The notes under the pieces: generated by a model
Seen by the model: the letters and a program-made list of their open reading frames with translations, nothing else
The model's database searches: none
What the model was told of the DNA's origin: nothing
Source of the DNA: Hominenteromicrobium sp964531265
Lineage (GTDB): Bacteria > Bacillota > Clostridia > Oscillospirales > Acutalibacteraceae
Assembly (NCBI GenBank): GCA_964531265.1
Contig: CAZHDW010000014.1
Span: 1 to 58,535 of the forward strand
Reading direction: 5' to 3'
DNA: 58,535 nucleotides
Shown: piece by piece, positions 35,074-44,900 of the stretch
Layout: every line of letters starts with the position of its first letter
How positions within the stretch are numbered: the stretch's first letter is position 1
Program-made: the position numbers and the translations under genes

Positions 35074-35964
35074 ATGAAAGGTATTGTTCTGGCCGGAGGC
35101 TCCGGCACAAGATTGTATCCGCTTACGAAGGTGACGTCAAAGCAGCTTTTGCCGATCTATGACAAACCGATGATATACTATCCGCTGTCCGTTCTTATGA
35201 ACGCCGGTATCCGCGAGATACTCATCATATCCACGCCGCAGGATACTCCGCGCTTTAAGGAGCTGCTCGGTGACGGTCATCAGTTCGGTGTGGAGCTCAG
35301 CTATGCTGTTCAGCCCAGTCCGGACGGCCTGGCTCAGGCATTTATCATCGGTGCCGATTTCATCGGTGATGACACGGTGGCCATGGTTCTCGGAGATAAC
35401 GTCTTTGCAGGTAACGGCTTAAAGACACGCCTGAGAGCGGCTGTCGATAACGCGGATTCGGGCAGGGGCGCTACCGTGTTCGGCTACTATGTTGACGACC
35501 CCGAGCGCTTCGGCATCGTAGAGTTCGATAAGGAGGGCCGCGCTATCTCCATTGAGGAGAAGCCGAAGGTGCCGAAGAGCAACTACTGCGTTACAGGTCT
35601 CTATTTCTACGATAACCGTGTTGTGGAATATGCAAAGAATCTCAAGCCGTCCGCTCGCGGAGAGCTTGAGATAACCGACCTTAACAGAATATACCTCGAG
35701 CAGGGCGAGCTGAATGTTGAGCTGTTGGGGCAGGGCTTTACCTGGCTCGACACCGGAACACACGAGAGCCTTGTTGAGGCTACGAATTTTGTTAAAACAG
35801 TCGAAACACATCAGCACAGAAAGATCGCCTGCCTCGAAGAGATTGCATATCTCAACGGTTGGATAAGCCGCGAGGAGGTTCTTGAGGTGTATGAGGTGCT
35901 CAAAAAGAACCAGTACGGTCAGTACCTCAAGGATGTTCTTGACGGAAAATATATAGACAGATAA
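35074..35964 (+). CDS. rfbA: Glucose-1-phosphate thymidylyltransferase
   Basis: First enzyme of dTDP-L-rhamnose synthesis: dTTP + Glc-1-P to dTDP-glucose. The 296 residues have GIVLAGGSGTRLYPLTKVTS, KQLLPIYDKPMIYYPLS, VLGDNVFAG, EEKPKVPKSNYCVTGLYFYD and FTWLDTGTHESL, all canonical for RmlA. The length fits. It is followed after 11 bases by rfbB. Confidence 0.97.
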   Translation: MKGIVLAGGSGTRLYPLTKVTSKQLLPIYDKPMIYYPLSVLMNAGIREILIISTPQDTPRFKELLGDGHQFGVELSYAVQPSPDGLAQAFIIGADFIGDDTVAMVLGDNVFAGNGLKTRLRAAVDNADSGRGATVFGYYVDDPERFGIVEFDKEGRAISIEEKPKVPKSNYCVTGLYFYDNRVVEYAKNLKPSARGELEITDLNRIYLEQGELNVELLGQGFTWLDTGTHESLVEATNFVKTVETHQHRKIACLEEIAYLNGWISREEVLEVYEVLKKNQYGQYLKDVLDGKYIDR

Positions 35965-35975
35965 GGAGAAGCATT

Positions 35976-36995
35976 ATGACTATTATAGTAACAGGCGGCG
36001 CCGGCTTTATCGGCTCAAACTTCATTTTCCATATGCTGGGTAAGTACCCGGACTACAGGATCGTCTGCGTTGATAAGCTGACCTATGCAGGTAATATGTC
36101 CACACTGGCTCCGGTAATGGATAACCCGAATTTCCGCTTTGTAAAGCTTGATATATGCGACCGAGCAGGTATTTACGGTCTGTTCGAGGAGGAGCATCCC
36201 GACATCGTGGTTAACTTTGCTGCGGAGAGCCATGTTGACCGCTCCATTGAAAACCCGGAGGTATTCCTCCAGACAAATATTCTCGGCACTCAGGTGCTCA
36301 TGGATGCTTGCCGCAAGTATGGCATCGTCCGTTATCATCAGGTTTCCACCGATGAGGTTTACGGTGATCTTCCGCTTGACCGTCCCGACCTGTTCTTCAC
36401 AGAGGAGACTCCCATCCACACAAGCTCTCCGTATTCCTCTTCCAAGGCCGGAGCAGACCTTCTTGTTATGGCTTACCACCGTACATACGGCCTGCCCGTG
36501 ACCATTTCCCGCTGCTCCAATAACTACGGCCCCTATCATTTCCCGGAGAAGCTAATCCCGTTGATGATCGCCAATGCGCTTGCTGATAAGCCCCTGCCGG
36601 TATATGGTGAGGGTCTGAATGTCAGAGATTGGCTCTATGTCGAAGATCACTGCAAGGCAATAGACCTCATTATCCACAAGGGCAGAGTGGGTGAGGTATA
36701 TAATGTCGGCGGACATAACGAGAAGCAGAATATTGAGATTGTCAAGATCATCTGCAAGGAGCTCGGAAAGCCCGAAAGCCTCATAGCACATGTCGGCGAC
36801 AGAAAGGGTCACGATATGCGCTATGCAATCGACCCCACCAAGATTCATAACGAGCTTGGCTGGCTGCCGGAAACAAAGTTTGAAGACGGCATAAAGAAGA
36901 CTATCAAATGGTATCTTGATAACAAAGAATGGTGGCAGGAGATCATTTCCGGCGAGTATCAGAATTACTACGAAAAAATGTACGGTGACCGCTGA
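35976..36995 (+). CDS. rfbB: dTDP-glucose 4,6-dehydratase
   Basis: Second enzyme of the rhamnose pathway, making dTDP-4-keto-6-deoxyglucose. The 339 residues comprise an NAD-binding GGAGFIGSNF, the catalytic Thr/Asp/Glu in YHQVSTDEVYGDL, and the catalytic YSSSK with AGADLLVMAYHRTYG. NNYGPYHFPEKLIPL and GLNVRDWLYVEDHC are family signatures. The next working pathway gene, rfbD, is separated from it by a degraded acyltransferase gene. Confidence 0.97.
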   Translation: MTIIVTGGAGFIGSNFIFHMLGKYPDYRIVCVDKLTYAGNMSTLAPVMDNPNFRFVKLDICDRAGIYGLFEEEHPDIVVNFAAESHVDRSIENPEVFLQTNILGTQVLMDACRKYGIVRYHQVSTDEVYGDLPLDRPDLFFTEETPIHTSSPYSSSKAGADLLVMAYHRTYGLPVTISRCSNNYGPYHFPEKLIPLMIANALADKPLPVYGEGLNVRDWLYVEDHCKAIDLIIHKGRVGEVYNVGGHNEKQNIEIVKIICKELGKPESLIAHVGDRKGHDMRYAIDPTKIHNELGWLPETKFEDGIKKTIKWYLDNKEWWQEIISGEYQNYYEKMYGDR

Positions 36996-36998
36996 GAA

Positions 36999-38005
36999 AT
37001 GGAGAAGCAGAAAACCGGGCATGGGACAAGCTCGGTATCTTCCGTCCGTTTGGATTTTGCAGATGCCCCACCAAGGGCTTGGGCATTCTGGCGGTGATCT
37101 GGGGTCATATGGACTACTTGTGGAGCACAAGCTCTGTGTGGTTCTCGTCCTTCAAGCTGGCGGTGTTCTATGTGGTGGGTCTGCTTAAGGCACAGCACTA
37201 TGAGAAGCACAGACAGCTTGATCGCTGCGGAATGGTTTTTAAAAAACGCATTTATTCTCTGATTATTCCGTATGGAGTATATTCGGTATTGGCCATTTTC
37301 GTGAATATGCTTTTGCAGTGCGCGAGCATGGGGATGTCGTGTGGAGGCTTAAGGACGATATTTTTTTGACATTAACACTGAGGGGTGTTTCCACACTTTG
37401 GTTTCTTCTCACCTTGCTGTTTGCCGAACTCCTGTTTTCGCTTATAGAACCGGAGCGTCGTTCGAGGCTTGAAAAGCTCTTTTTATGCGTGTTGGTGCCT
37501 CTTTTTCTGTGTGCGGTTACTACGCATATCGGCGGATAGATCTTAACCGCAGGAGCAGACCTGTAATTTTAGCTGTACTGCTGATGGTGAATTTTGGGTT
37601 ATCATTACTGAGCCCCGGGTCTTGATTTTAATTATTTTTTGTTGGAACGATTCCGCCCGTTGTTCTATATTAACGGTTTTCTTGGGTCTGTTGCGGTTTT
37701 AGAGTTGTTACGATATTTGGAAGGACGGGCAGTGCTGCGTCCTCTCATTTGGTGCGGAAAAAACTCTATGTTTCTGATGACCACCCCACATGACTTGGCA
37801 TATTGCGCCGAGCCTGATAGACAAAGGAAAGAGCTTCTATACGGCTGTTGAAGCCGACGGGAAGTATTTCATGATAATGCTTGTGGAGTTTGCCGCGCTA
37901 ATGGCTATTGAAGCTGCTATGATTTGTTGTAAGGACAGGATTAAAAATGTCGTTCTCGGTGGGAGGGAAAAGAAAATCCTCAGCCGAGTAATCAAATATT
38001 TGTAA
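36999..38005 (+). pseudogene. Degraded acyltransferase-3 family gene
   Basis: Pieces of one membrane O-acyltransferase lie in different frames. After MEKQK (36999) the frame is lost. A second frame gives AWDKLGIF, then LGILAVIWGHMDYLW and FKKRIYSLIIPYGVYSVLAIF (to about 37345). A shift then gives STLWFLLTLLFAELLFSLIE, ending at a stop at 37539. About 100 bases contain several stops. A frame then resumes with GFLGSVAVLELLRYLEGR and WCGKNSMFLMTT (to about 37780). A single extra base in a C-run near 37783-37786 shifts into MTWHIAPSLIDKGKSFY, which runs to the stop at 38005. These are recognisable acyltransferase-3 landmarks. It would have O-acetylated the glycan. No one frame covers more than about a third of the gene. 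Confidence 0.8.
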
Positions 38006-38018
38006 GGAGACTGTGTGC

Positions 38019-38939
38019 ATGAAGGTGTTTGTTACAGGTGTGGCCGGACAGCTCGGCCATGATGTCATAAATGAGCTGGCAAAGCGTGGCCACGAATATG
38101 TCGGCAGCGATATTGCAGAGGCTTACAGCGGTATAGCAGATAATTCTGCGGCCGCTAACGCAAAATATGTTTCCCTTGATATTACCGACCCGGAGGCTGT
38201 CAGAAGCGTTCTGATGAATGAAAAGCCGGATGCGGTCGTTCACTGCGCGGCATGGACGGCAGTTGACCTTGCTGAGGATGAGGATAAGCGTGATACCGTA
38301 GAGGCTATCAACGCCGGCGGTACGCGCTCCATTGCTCAGGTATGCAGGGAGCTTGACTGCAAGATGGTGTATATTTCTACCGACTATGTGTTTGACGGTC
38401 AGGGGGAGACCCCGTGGAAGCCGGACTGCAAGGATTATAAGCCGTTGAGCGTTTACGGCAGGACAAAGCTTGAGGGTGAGCTTGCTGTGTCCGAGCTTCT
38501 GGAGAAGTATTTTATAGTCCGTATTGCATGGGTGTTCGGCTTGAACGGTAAGAATTTCATCAAGACGATGCTGAATCTCAGCCATAAGTATGACACTCTC
38601 CGCGTTGTTTGCGACCAGATAGGTACGCCGACCTATACGCTTGATCTTTCCAGGCTGCTTATCGACATGATAGAGACCGAGAAATACGGCTATTATCATG
38701 CCACAAACGAGGGTGGCTATATAAGCTGGGCGGATTTTTCCAAGGAAATATTCCGTCAGGCAGGATGCAATGTAAATGTTGTTCCGGTGACCACCGAGGA
38801 GTATGGCCTGTCCAAGGCTGCGCGCCCCTTTAACAGCAGACTTGATAAATCCAAGCTGATCGAGGCAGGCTTTGAGCCGCTGCCGACATGGCAGGATGCG
38901 CTGAGCAGATATTTGAAAGAAATCGATAGAGAGGGATAA
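38019..38939 (+). CDS. rfbD: dTDP-4-dehydrorhamnose reductase
   Basis: Last step of dTDP-L-rhamnose synthesis (NAD(P)H reduction). The 306 residues open with KVFVTGVAGQLGHDVINELA. They carry VVHCAAWTAVDLAEDE, MVYISTDYVFDG, the catalytic YGRTKLEGE, RIAWVFGLNGKNFIKTML and DQIGTPTYTLDLSRLL. The ATG at 38019 has AAGGAGA eight bases upstream; a GTG two codons earlier is too close. The ribosome site overlaps the stop codon of the acyltransferase remnant, showing they once were one operon. Confidence 0.96.
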   Translation: MKVFVTGVAGQLGHDVINELAKRGHEYVGSDIAEAYSGIADNSAAANAKYVSLDITDPEAVRSVLMNEKPDAVVHCAAWTAVDLAEDEDKRDTVEAINAGGTRSIAQVCRELDCKMVYISTDYVFDGQGETPWKPDCKDYKPLSVYGRTKLEGELAVSELLEKYFIVRIAWVFGLNGKNFIKTMLNLSHKYDTLRVVCDQIGTPTYTLDLSRLLIDMIETEKYGYYHATNEGGYISWADFSKEIFRQAGCNVNVVPVTTEEYGLSKAARPFNSRLDKSKLIEAGFEPLPTWQDALSRYLKEIDREG

Positions 38940-38943
38940 GATT

Positions 38944-39552
38944 ATGGGACAGATAACAGTTGAAAAGAACGTTGGCGGCATAGAGGGCCTTTGCGTTATC
39001 ACTCCGACAGTCCACGGCGACAACAGGGGATATTTCGTGGAGACCTACAGCCAGAGAGATATGGAAGAGGCAGGAATCAACATTCAGTTTGTTCAGGACA
39101 ACCAGTCCATGTCCACAAAGGGCGTGCTCAGAGGTCTGCATTTTCAGAAGCAGTATCCTCAGACCAAGCTTGTCAGAGCAATAAAGGGCAGTGTGTTCGA
39201 TGTTGCGGTCGACCTGCGTGCAAATTCCGAGACCTACGGCAAGTGGTACGGCGTTGTTCTGTCAGAAGAGAATAAGAAGCAGTTCCTCATTCCCAAGGGC
39301 TTTGCACACGGCTTCCTTGTTCTGTCGGATATGGCCGAGTTCTGCTATAAGTGCGACGATTTCTATCATCCGAACGATGAGGGTGGACTGGCATGGAACG
39401 ACCCGGAGATCGGCGTTCAGTGGCCGGGAATTGTCGGCGAATACAACGGTACGGCCTCCGCAGAGGGATATACACTTGAGGATGGCACACCCTTGAAGCT
39501 CAGCGATAAGGATCAGAAGTGGCTGGGTATCAAGGATACCTTCTCTTTCTAA
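38944..39552 (+). CDS. rfbC: dTDP-4-dehydrorhamnose 3,5-epimerase
   Basis: Third enzyme of the rhamnose pathway, a cupin-fold epimerase of 202 residues. Signatures are GLCVITPTVHGDNRGYFVET, QFVQDNQSMSTKGVLRGLHF (catalytic His at the end), VFDVAVDLRANSETYGKW, IPKGFAHGFLVLSD and YHPNDEGGLAWNDPEIGVQW. It begins four bases after rfbD. With rfbA, rfbB and rfbD this completes the pathway in the window. Confidence 0.97.
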   Translation: MGQITVEKNVGGIEGLCVITPTVHGDNRGYFVETYSQRDMEEAGINIQFVQDNQSMSTKGVLRGLHFQKQYPQTKLVRAIKGSVFDVAVDLRANSETYGKWYGVVLSEENKKQFLIPKGFAHGFLVLSDMAEFCYKCDDFYHPNDEGGLAWNDPEIGVQWPGIVGEYNGTASAEGYTLEDGTPLKLSDKDQKWLGIKDTFSF

Positions 39553-39588
39553 TTTTACTTTACAAATAAGTGAGCGTTAATTTGGTTT

Positions 39589-41013
39589 ATGTCAGAAAAA
39601 AATAATGGAAAAAAGGCCCTGAGAGCCGGTCTCGGTTACACGATAGGCAATGTTTTCTGTAAAGGGCTTTCGTTCATTTCCGCTTTCATCTTTGCAAGGC
39701 TCATGTCCCTGCAGGATTACGGAATTTACAACACTTTCGCTTCATACGTTGCGATTTTGGCGATAGTTATCGGCTTTGCACTTCATGTTACCATCCGAAA
39801 TGCAAAGATCGACTATGCGGACAGGCTCGATGAGTACTGCTCATCCGTGTCATTGCTTACAGTGATAAATTCACTGATTCTGTTCATCGTGGCGTTCGTG
39901 TTCAGAGAGCAGCTCGGTGCGCTCTTGTCACTTCCGTCGCAGCTTGTGGCTATCATCGTTATAGAGAGCTTTGCAAATGCGGTAATGTCCTTTTATAACG
40001 ATTACCTTGCGGTGCATTTTCAGAGCAAGAAATATCTTGTGATATCCCTTATATACGCGGTAGGCGGAACCCTGCTTTCGGTTCTGCTTATCTGCACGGT
40101 ATGCTCCGATATGAGGTATTTCGGCAGGGCATTGGGTACGGCGATACCGCTTTTGATAATTGCGATATATATTCTCTGTACCTTCTACAGAACAAGTCTT
40201 CCGCGCGTCAGAAAGGAATATTGGAAATACGGCCTCAGGATCAGCCTTCCGATCATTCCTCATGGCCTTTCACAGATAATCCTTGCGCAGTTCGACAGGA
40301 TCATGATAAAGATGTCCGTCGGCGACGCCATGGCGGGCATGTACAGCTTTGCCAACAATATAGGCATGATATTCCAGATAATCACCAACTCGATGGATAC
40401 AGCCTGGACGCCGTGGTTCTTTGAGCGCATGGAGGCCAAGGATTACAAGGCGATACGCAAGGCTTCAAGCCTGTATCTGGCATTTGTGTCCATATTGGCG
40501 GTGGGAATGCTGCTGATTTCGCCGGAGCTCATCGTCATAATGGGCGGAGAGACATACAGGGACAGCCGCTATGTCGTTCTTCCGCTCCTGCTTTCGGTGT
40601 TCTTTGCATTTATGTATACGCTTCCGTCGAATATCGAGTATTACTATAAGAAGACACAGATCATTGCCTTTGGCACCATGGGTGCTGCTGTGCTCAATAT
40701 AATACTCAATTCGATCTTTGTGCCGATGTACGGTTATGTTGCAGCGGCATATACCACAGTGTTCTGTTATGTATGCTACTTTGTCGTGCACATGATAATC
40801 AGCACGCGCATCCAGGGCAGCATGATTTTTGACCTCAGAGTCATCATTGGCTGTGCTGTAGCGGTTACAGCGGCTATGTTCATCTGCCTCTGGCTGATAA
40901 ACGAGGTAGCTGTGCGAATGACGGTCGTTGCGATTGGAATTCTCGCCATGCTGGTCGTTGTATATCTTAAAAGAGATATGGTGCTTCCGCTTGTGCGCAA
41001 TTTGAAAAAATAA
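39589..41013 (+). CDS. Polysaccharide repeat-unit flippase (Wzx/MATE-like)
   Basis: 474-residue polytopic membrane protein of the polysaccharide biosynthesis/MVF superfamily with about 12-14 helices. The N-terminus (GLGYTIGNVFCKGLSFISAF, ARLMSLQDYGIYNTFASYVA) and the middle (GLRISLPIIPHGLSQIILAQ followed by FDRIMI) are characteristic of Wzx-type exporters. It would flip undecaprenyl-linked repeat units for the polymerase. The ATG at 39589 has no good ribosome site within 15 bases, only GTGAG further up, so translation may be weak or the start uncertain. Confidence 0.9.
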   Translation: MSEKNNGKKALRAGLGYTIGNVFCKGLSFISAFIFARLMSLQDYGIYNTFASYVAILAIVIGFALHVTIRNAKIDYADRLDEYCSSVSLLTVINSLILFIVAFVFREQLGALLSLPSQLVAIIVIESFANAVMSFYNDYLAVHFQSKKYLVISLIYAVGGTLLSVLLICTVCSDMRYFGRALGTAIPLLIIAIYILCTFYRTSLPRVRKEYWKYGLRISLPIIPHGLSQIILAQFDRIMIKMSVGDAMAGMYSFANNIGMIFQIITNSMDTAWTPWFFERMEAKDYKAIRKASSLYLAFVSILAVGMLLISPELIVIMGGETYRDSRYVVLPLLLSVFFAFMYTLPSNIEYYYKKTQIIAFGTMGAAVLNIILNSIFVPMYGYVAAAYTTVFCYVCYFVVHMIISTRIQGSMIFDLRVIIGCAVAVTAAMFICLWLINEVAVRMTVVAIGILAMLVVVYLKRDMVLPLVRNLKK

Positions 41014-41045
41014 CAGCTTCACTCATATTATGGAGGAATCATACG

Positions 41046-41873
41046 ATGAGAAAAATATCAGAACGAGAGGTTCAGCTTGGCGAGCTTGAGGTTTTGAAGC
41101 GCATCGCTGAGATATGCGAGGAGCAGAAGCTCAGATATTGCCTCGTGTTCGGTACGCTGATAGGCGCTGTGCGTCATCACGGCTTCATTCCGTGGGATGA
41201 CGATATCGACATCGCCATGCCGCGACCGGACTACGAAAAGCTGGTGACCTATTGCACGGAGCACGAAAAAGAGCTTTATCCGCTTAAGCTTATGAATTAC
41301 CGCACAAATAAGGATTACATTTATCCCATTTCAAGATTGTGCGATACGCGCTATTATATTGATTATAAGGGTGCGGTGCAGTATGGCCTCGGCCTGTTTG
41401 TGGATATCTACCCGATGGATGGCTGTGGCAATACCAAGGAGGAGCAGGATGCCCTTGTCAAAAAGAACAATTTCCTTGTAAGCGTCGTTTACCAGTCCGG
41501 CCAGAAAAAGTTCGAGGCAAGCAAAACATCCATTCTCAGAACTCCCATAAAGCTTGCGCTTTACTGCTACAGCAAGCTTATGGGCCCCAGATACTTCATT
41601 AAGAAGCTGGAGAAGAACTCATTGCAGCATTCCTTCGAAAGCAATGAGCTTGTCAACTGCACGATTTGGGATGGATTGGGCTACGGCTACAAGAAGTCCT
41701 ATTTTGAGGATACCATATTGATGCCGTTTGAGGATGCGGAGTTCCGCGTTCCCAGAGAGTATGATGAAATGCTCCGGCAGTATTATGGGGATTATATGCA
41801 GCTTCCGCCCGAGGAAGAACGCGTCGGCCACCACTATTACGAAGCGTTCCTCAAGGACGAGAGCGAAATGTGA
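41046..41873 (+). CDS. licD: LicD-family phosphotransferase
   Basis: 275-residue LicD-type nucleotidyltransferase-fold protein. The diagnostic N-terminal region reads YCLVFGTLIGAVRHHGFIPW followed by DDDIDIAMPRPDYEKL, with the metal-binding DDDID. LGLFVDIYPMDG is a second family landmark. LicD enzymes transfer phosphorylcholine from CDP-choline to surface glycans; some relatives transfer other polyol phosphates. No licA, licB or licC gene is visible, so choline supply would have to be encoded elsewhere. It lies immediately upstream of the giant choline-binding-type repeat protein, which supports a phosphocholine reading. Confidence 0.88.
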   Translation: MRKISEREVQLGELEVLKRIAEICEEQKLRYCLVFGTLIGAVRHHGFIPWDDDIDIAMPRPDYEKLVTYCTEHEKELYPLKLMNYRTNKDYIYPISRLCDTRYYIDYKGAVQYGLGLFVDIYPMDGCGNTKEEQDALVKKNNFLVSVVYQSGQKKFEASKTSILRTPIKLALYCYSKLMGPRYFIKKLEKNSLQHSFESNELVNCTIWDGLGYGYKKSYFEDTILMPFEDAEFRVPREYDEMLRQYYGDYMQLPPEEERVGHHYYEAFLKDESEM

Positions 41874-41919
41874 TTCGGGTATTATTTTCATCCGAAAAGG
41901 ATGGGTAATATATATTAAA

Positions 41920-41952
41920 CGCAGTGCGGTTTCGCCACAAACCGCTAATGCG
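41920..41952 (+). other. Leader hairpin before the giant repeat protein gene
   Basis: Nested stem CGCA (41920-41923) with TGCG (41949-41952) and GCGGTTT (41926-41932) with AAACCGC (41939-41945), loop CGCCAC. There is no T-run, so it is not an intrinsic terminator. A weak promoter candidate precedes it (TTTCAT 41886-41891, 17 bases, TATATA 41909-41914), which would make this part of the 5' leader. Another small hairpin, CATCC/GGATG, lies at 41889-41903. Confidence 0.45.
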
Positions 41953-41980
41953 AAATAAAATTTACAGGAGGGTTAAAATC

Positions 41981-44900
41981 ATGGCAAAAAAACAACATGG
42001 TCTCTTGGCTCTGTTGGCAGTCGTCATCTGCTTGTGTATGCTTGCAATTCCCGCAAGTGCTGAAGAAGTAGCACCGGCGAATGTTCAGCCGGAAGCAACT
42101 TTGTCTGCATCCGAATCGGATGTGCAGCCTATGGCAGAGTTGAACGGTTGGGTTACGAACACAAATGGCACAAAGAGCTATTATGTCGACGGCCAAATGA
42201 TCAAATCGCAAGTCTATGAGATCGACGGCAATTACTACGGCTTTAACAGCAGTGGCAGAATGTATACTGACGCCGGGTTTTCTATTGGAAACAAGTATTA
42301 TCGTGCAAAGTCCGATGGTGTACTCTACAGAAACGAATGGTATAAAAATGGTTCTCTTTACTATTATTATACTTCTGACTGTTCTGAGGTTAGAGACCGT
42401 GTCGAGACTATTTTAAAGGACGATGAGGTGCATAACTTCGCTTTTTCGAGTTACGGCTATTTGCTGACCGATACATACGATAGGCCTACTAAGGTTGGTG
42501 GCAAGTACTATCATATCGACAGTGAAGGTAGAGCATATTCCTTGGATGATGGTTGGAACTATTGTGGCGAAGATTACTACTATCTGAAGGATGGCGAGCT
42601 GTACAAAGGTACTGTTAAGTACATCGAAAAGGATATGTACCTTGGCAAGGGCGGTTACTACGGCTTTAACTATAGTGGCCAGATGTATAAAGATACACGC
42701 TTCGGCCTGAGTATGGGCGAAAACAACTACTACTATTACGCCCATGAAAACGGCAAACTTGCCGAAAACGAGCTGATAGAGCACAGTTATTATTCCACCT
42801 ACTACTATGGTGCAGAGGGAAAGGCTGTTACAGAAAGCTTCTATGAGGTCAACGGCAAGCAGTACTATTTCGATAAATATGGTTGCATGCTGAAGAACGG
42901 CACAAAAGTTGTCAACGGAGTTCAGTATTACTTTGATGAGGACGGCACGCCGTATCCTTGCACTGAGGGCTGGAACCTGATCAACTACAATTACTACTAC
43001 TACACAGACGGCGCTTTCTTGTCAAATATAGTACGCGAAATAAATGGCACATACTATGCTTTTGGCTATGACAGCGTAATGCTCGATGATACTGACAGCT
43101 ATGTAAACGGCGGTTATCGTCGCGCAAGATCCGGCGGTGCACTCTATGTCAACGAGTGGTATTATGACGGTACGGACTATTACTACTATGGCGAAGAGGG
43201 TAAGGCATATCAAGGCCTTAAGGAAGTAGACGGCGTTCAGTATTTATTCAATTCCGATGGTGAGATGCTTACAAATCTGGCCACTACATATGACGAAAAG
43301 ATTATAATCGTAGACGCCGACGGTGTCGCTACTGAGGCTGTTGAAGGTTGGAACCTGGTTGGCGGCTGTTACTACTATATCTCCGGTGACGAGTTTTACA
43401 ATAATGTAGTGGCTCTTATAGACGGCAATTACTACGGCTTTGACTACGTTGGCAAAATGTATACAGATGCATTTTTTACCGCCAGAATTAAGGACTCCGA
43501 ATCCGGCGAGTACCACTATTTCAGAGCTAAGTCAGACGGTACTCTCTATACAAACGCCTGGTATCTCGATAAGTCTGGCGATTACTACTACTATGGTGCT
43601 GATGCAGTATCTGCGACGGGTCTTCAGGAAATCAACGGTACACTGTATTACTTTTCAAACAACGGCGGCTATATGTATGTAAACCGTATGATAGAGGTCA
43701 AGGACAGTGGCGTTACTACATACTATTATGCCGATGAAAACGGTTATCTGACAAAGATCAATGCCAATGGCTGGACTCTGGCCAAAGGCAAGTGCTTCTA
43801 TGCTGATCCCGAAAACGGCATCTATATGGACGCTATAGCGGAGATCGACGGTGCGTGGTATGCATTTGACTTTTATGGTAGAATGTATGATAACATTAAT
43901 TTCTATGATACCCTCAAGGTTATCGGCGGAAACGGTAAAACCCTGTCAGGCAACTTTGTTGCTAAGCGTGGCGGTGCACTGTACCGGAACGAGTGGTATT
44001 TGGGCCAGTACTACTTTGGCGATAACTGCATGAGAGTGGAGAACGGCCTTCAGAATATCAACGGCACTTATTACTATTTCCGTAACACGTTTTATGTGCG
44101 CAACGAACTCCTCGATATTGACGGCGGCGCTTATCTGTTCGATAAAACAGGTGCGGGAAGACGTATAACAGGCTCTGAGTGGATAGACTTTGATGGAGTC
44201 TGGGCTTATGTTGATAACGGCCGTATTCCGAGCAACGAAATAGTGAACATCAACGGTGTCAACTACCTGTTCGGAAGTGGCGGTTTCATGAGGAGGAACG
44301 GATATGTTAATGTCGACGGTGATGGTTACATATCCACTGCTGCCGGTACCCTCATCACTACTCCGGGCTGGCATATTGTCAACGGAGATTACTACTATGT
44401 ACAGGCTGACGGCACAACGGTTGAAGGCTGGATGCAGGAAGGCTCCACATGGTACTACTTTAGCCCGTATATGTATCACCACACTATCTTCCACGATAGA
44501 GAGAATGGTGTAGCATATATTGCAAGCAACAGCGGTGCAACTCAGCAGATCACCGGTGACGGCCTGTATGCCTTCAAGTCCTTTGCAGCAGGCTCCCCGA
44601 GTATCTACTATATCAAGAACGGCCAGTTCTACACGGACGGTTGGGCTCTTTACAACGGCGAGTACTATTATTTCAATAATGATGGCTGTGCATATACCGG
44701 CGGCGTCTACTATATGGACGGCGATGGCTATCTGTTTGATAAGAGCGGTGTTCTGCAGACAAACGGCTGGAAGGTGCTGGACAACAACTACTATTATGTG
44801 GATGCTAACGGCATTATCAAGACAGGTAAGCAGAATATCAACGGAAATACCTATTTCTTCTCAGACACAAATACACTGCGTACAAATACCTATGTATATG

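Noticed and set aside
33762..35108. 448-codon minus-strand open frame opposite the WbsX-like gene
   Set aside because: The opposite strand encodes a clear family member with ribosome site and operon position; the minus-strand product has no known pattern.
37783..37786. C-run in the acyltransferase remnant as a phase-variation switch
   Set aside because: Correcting this one base does not restore the gene, because other frameshifts and stops remain.
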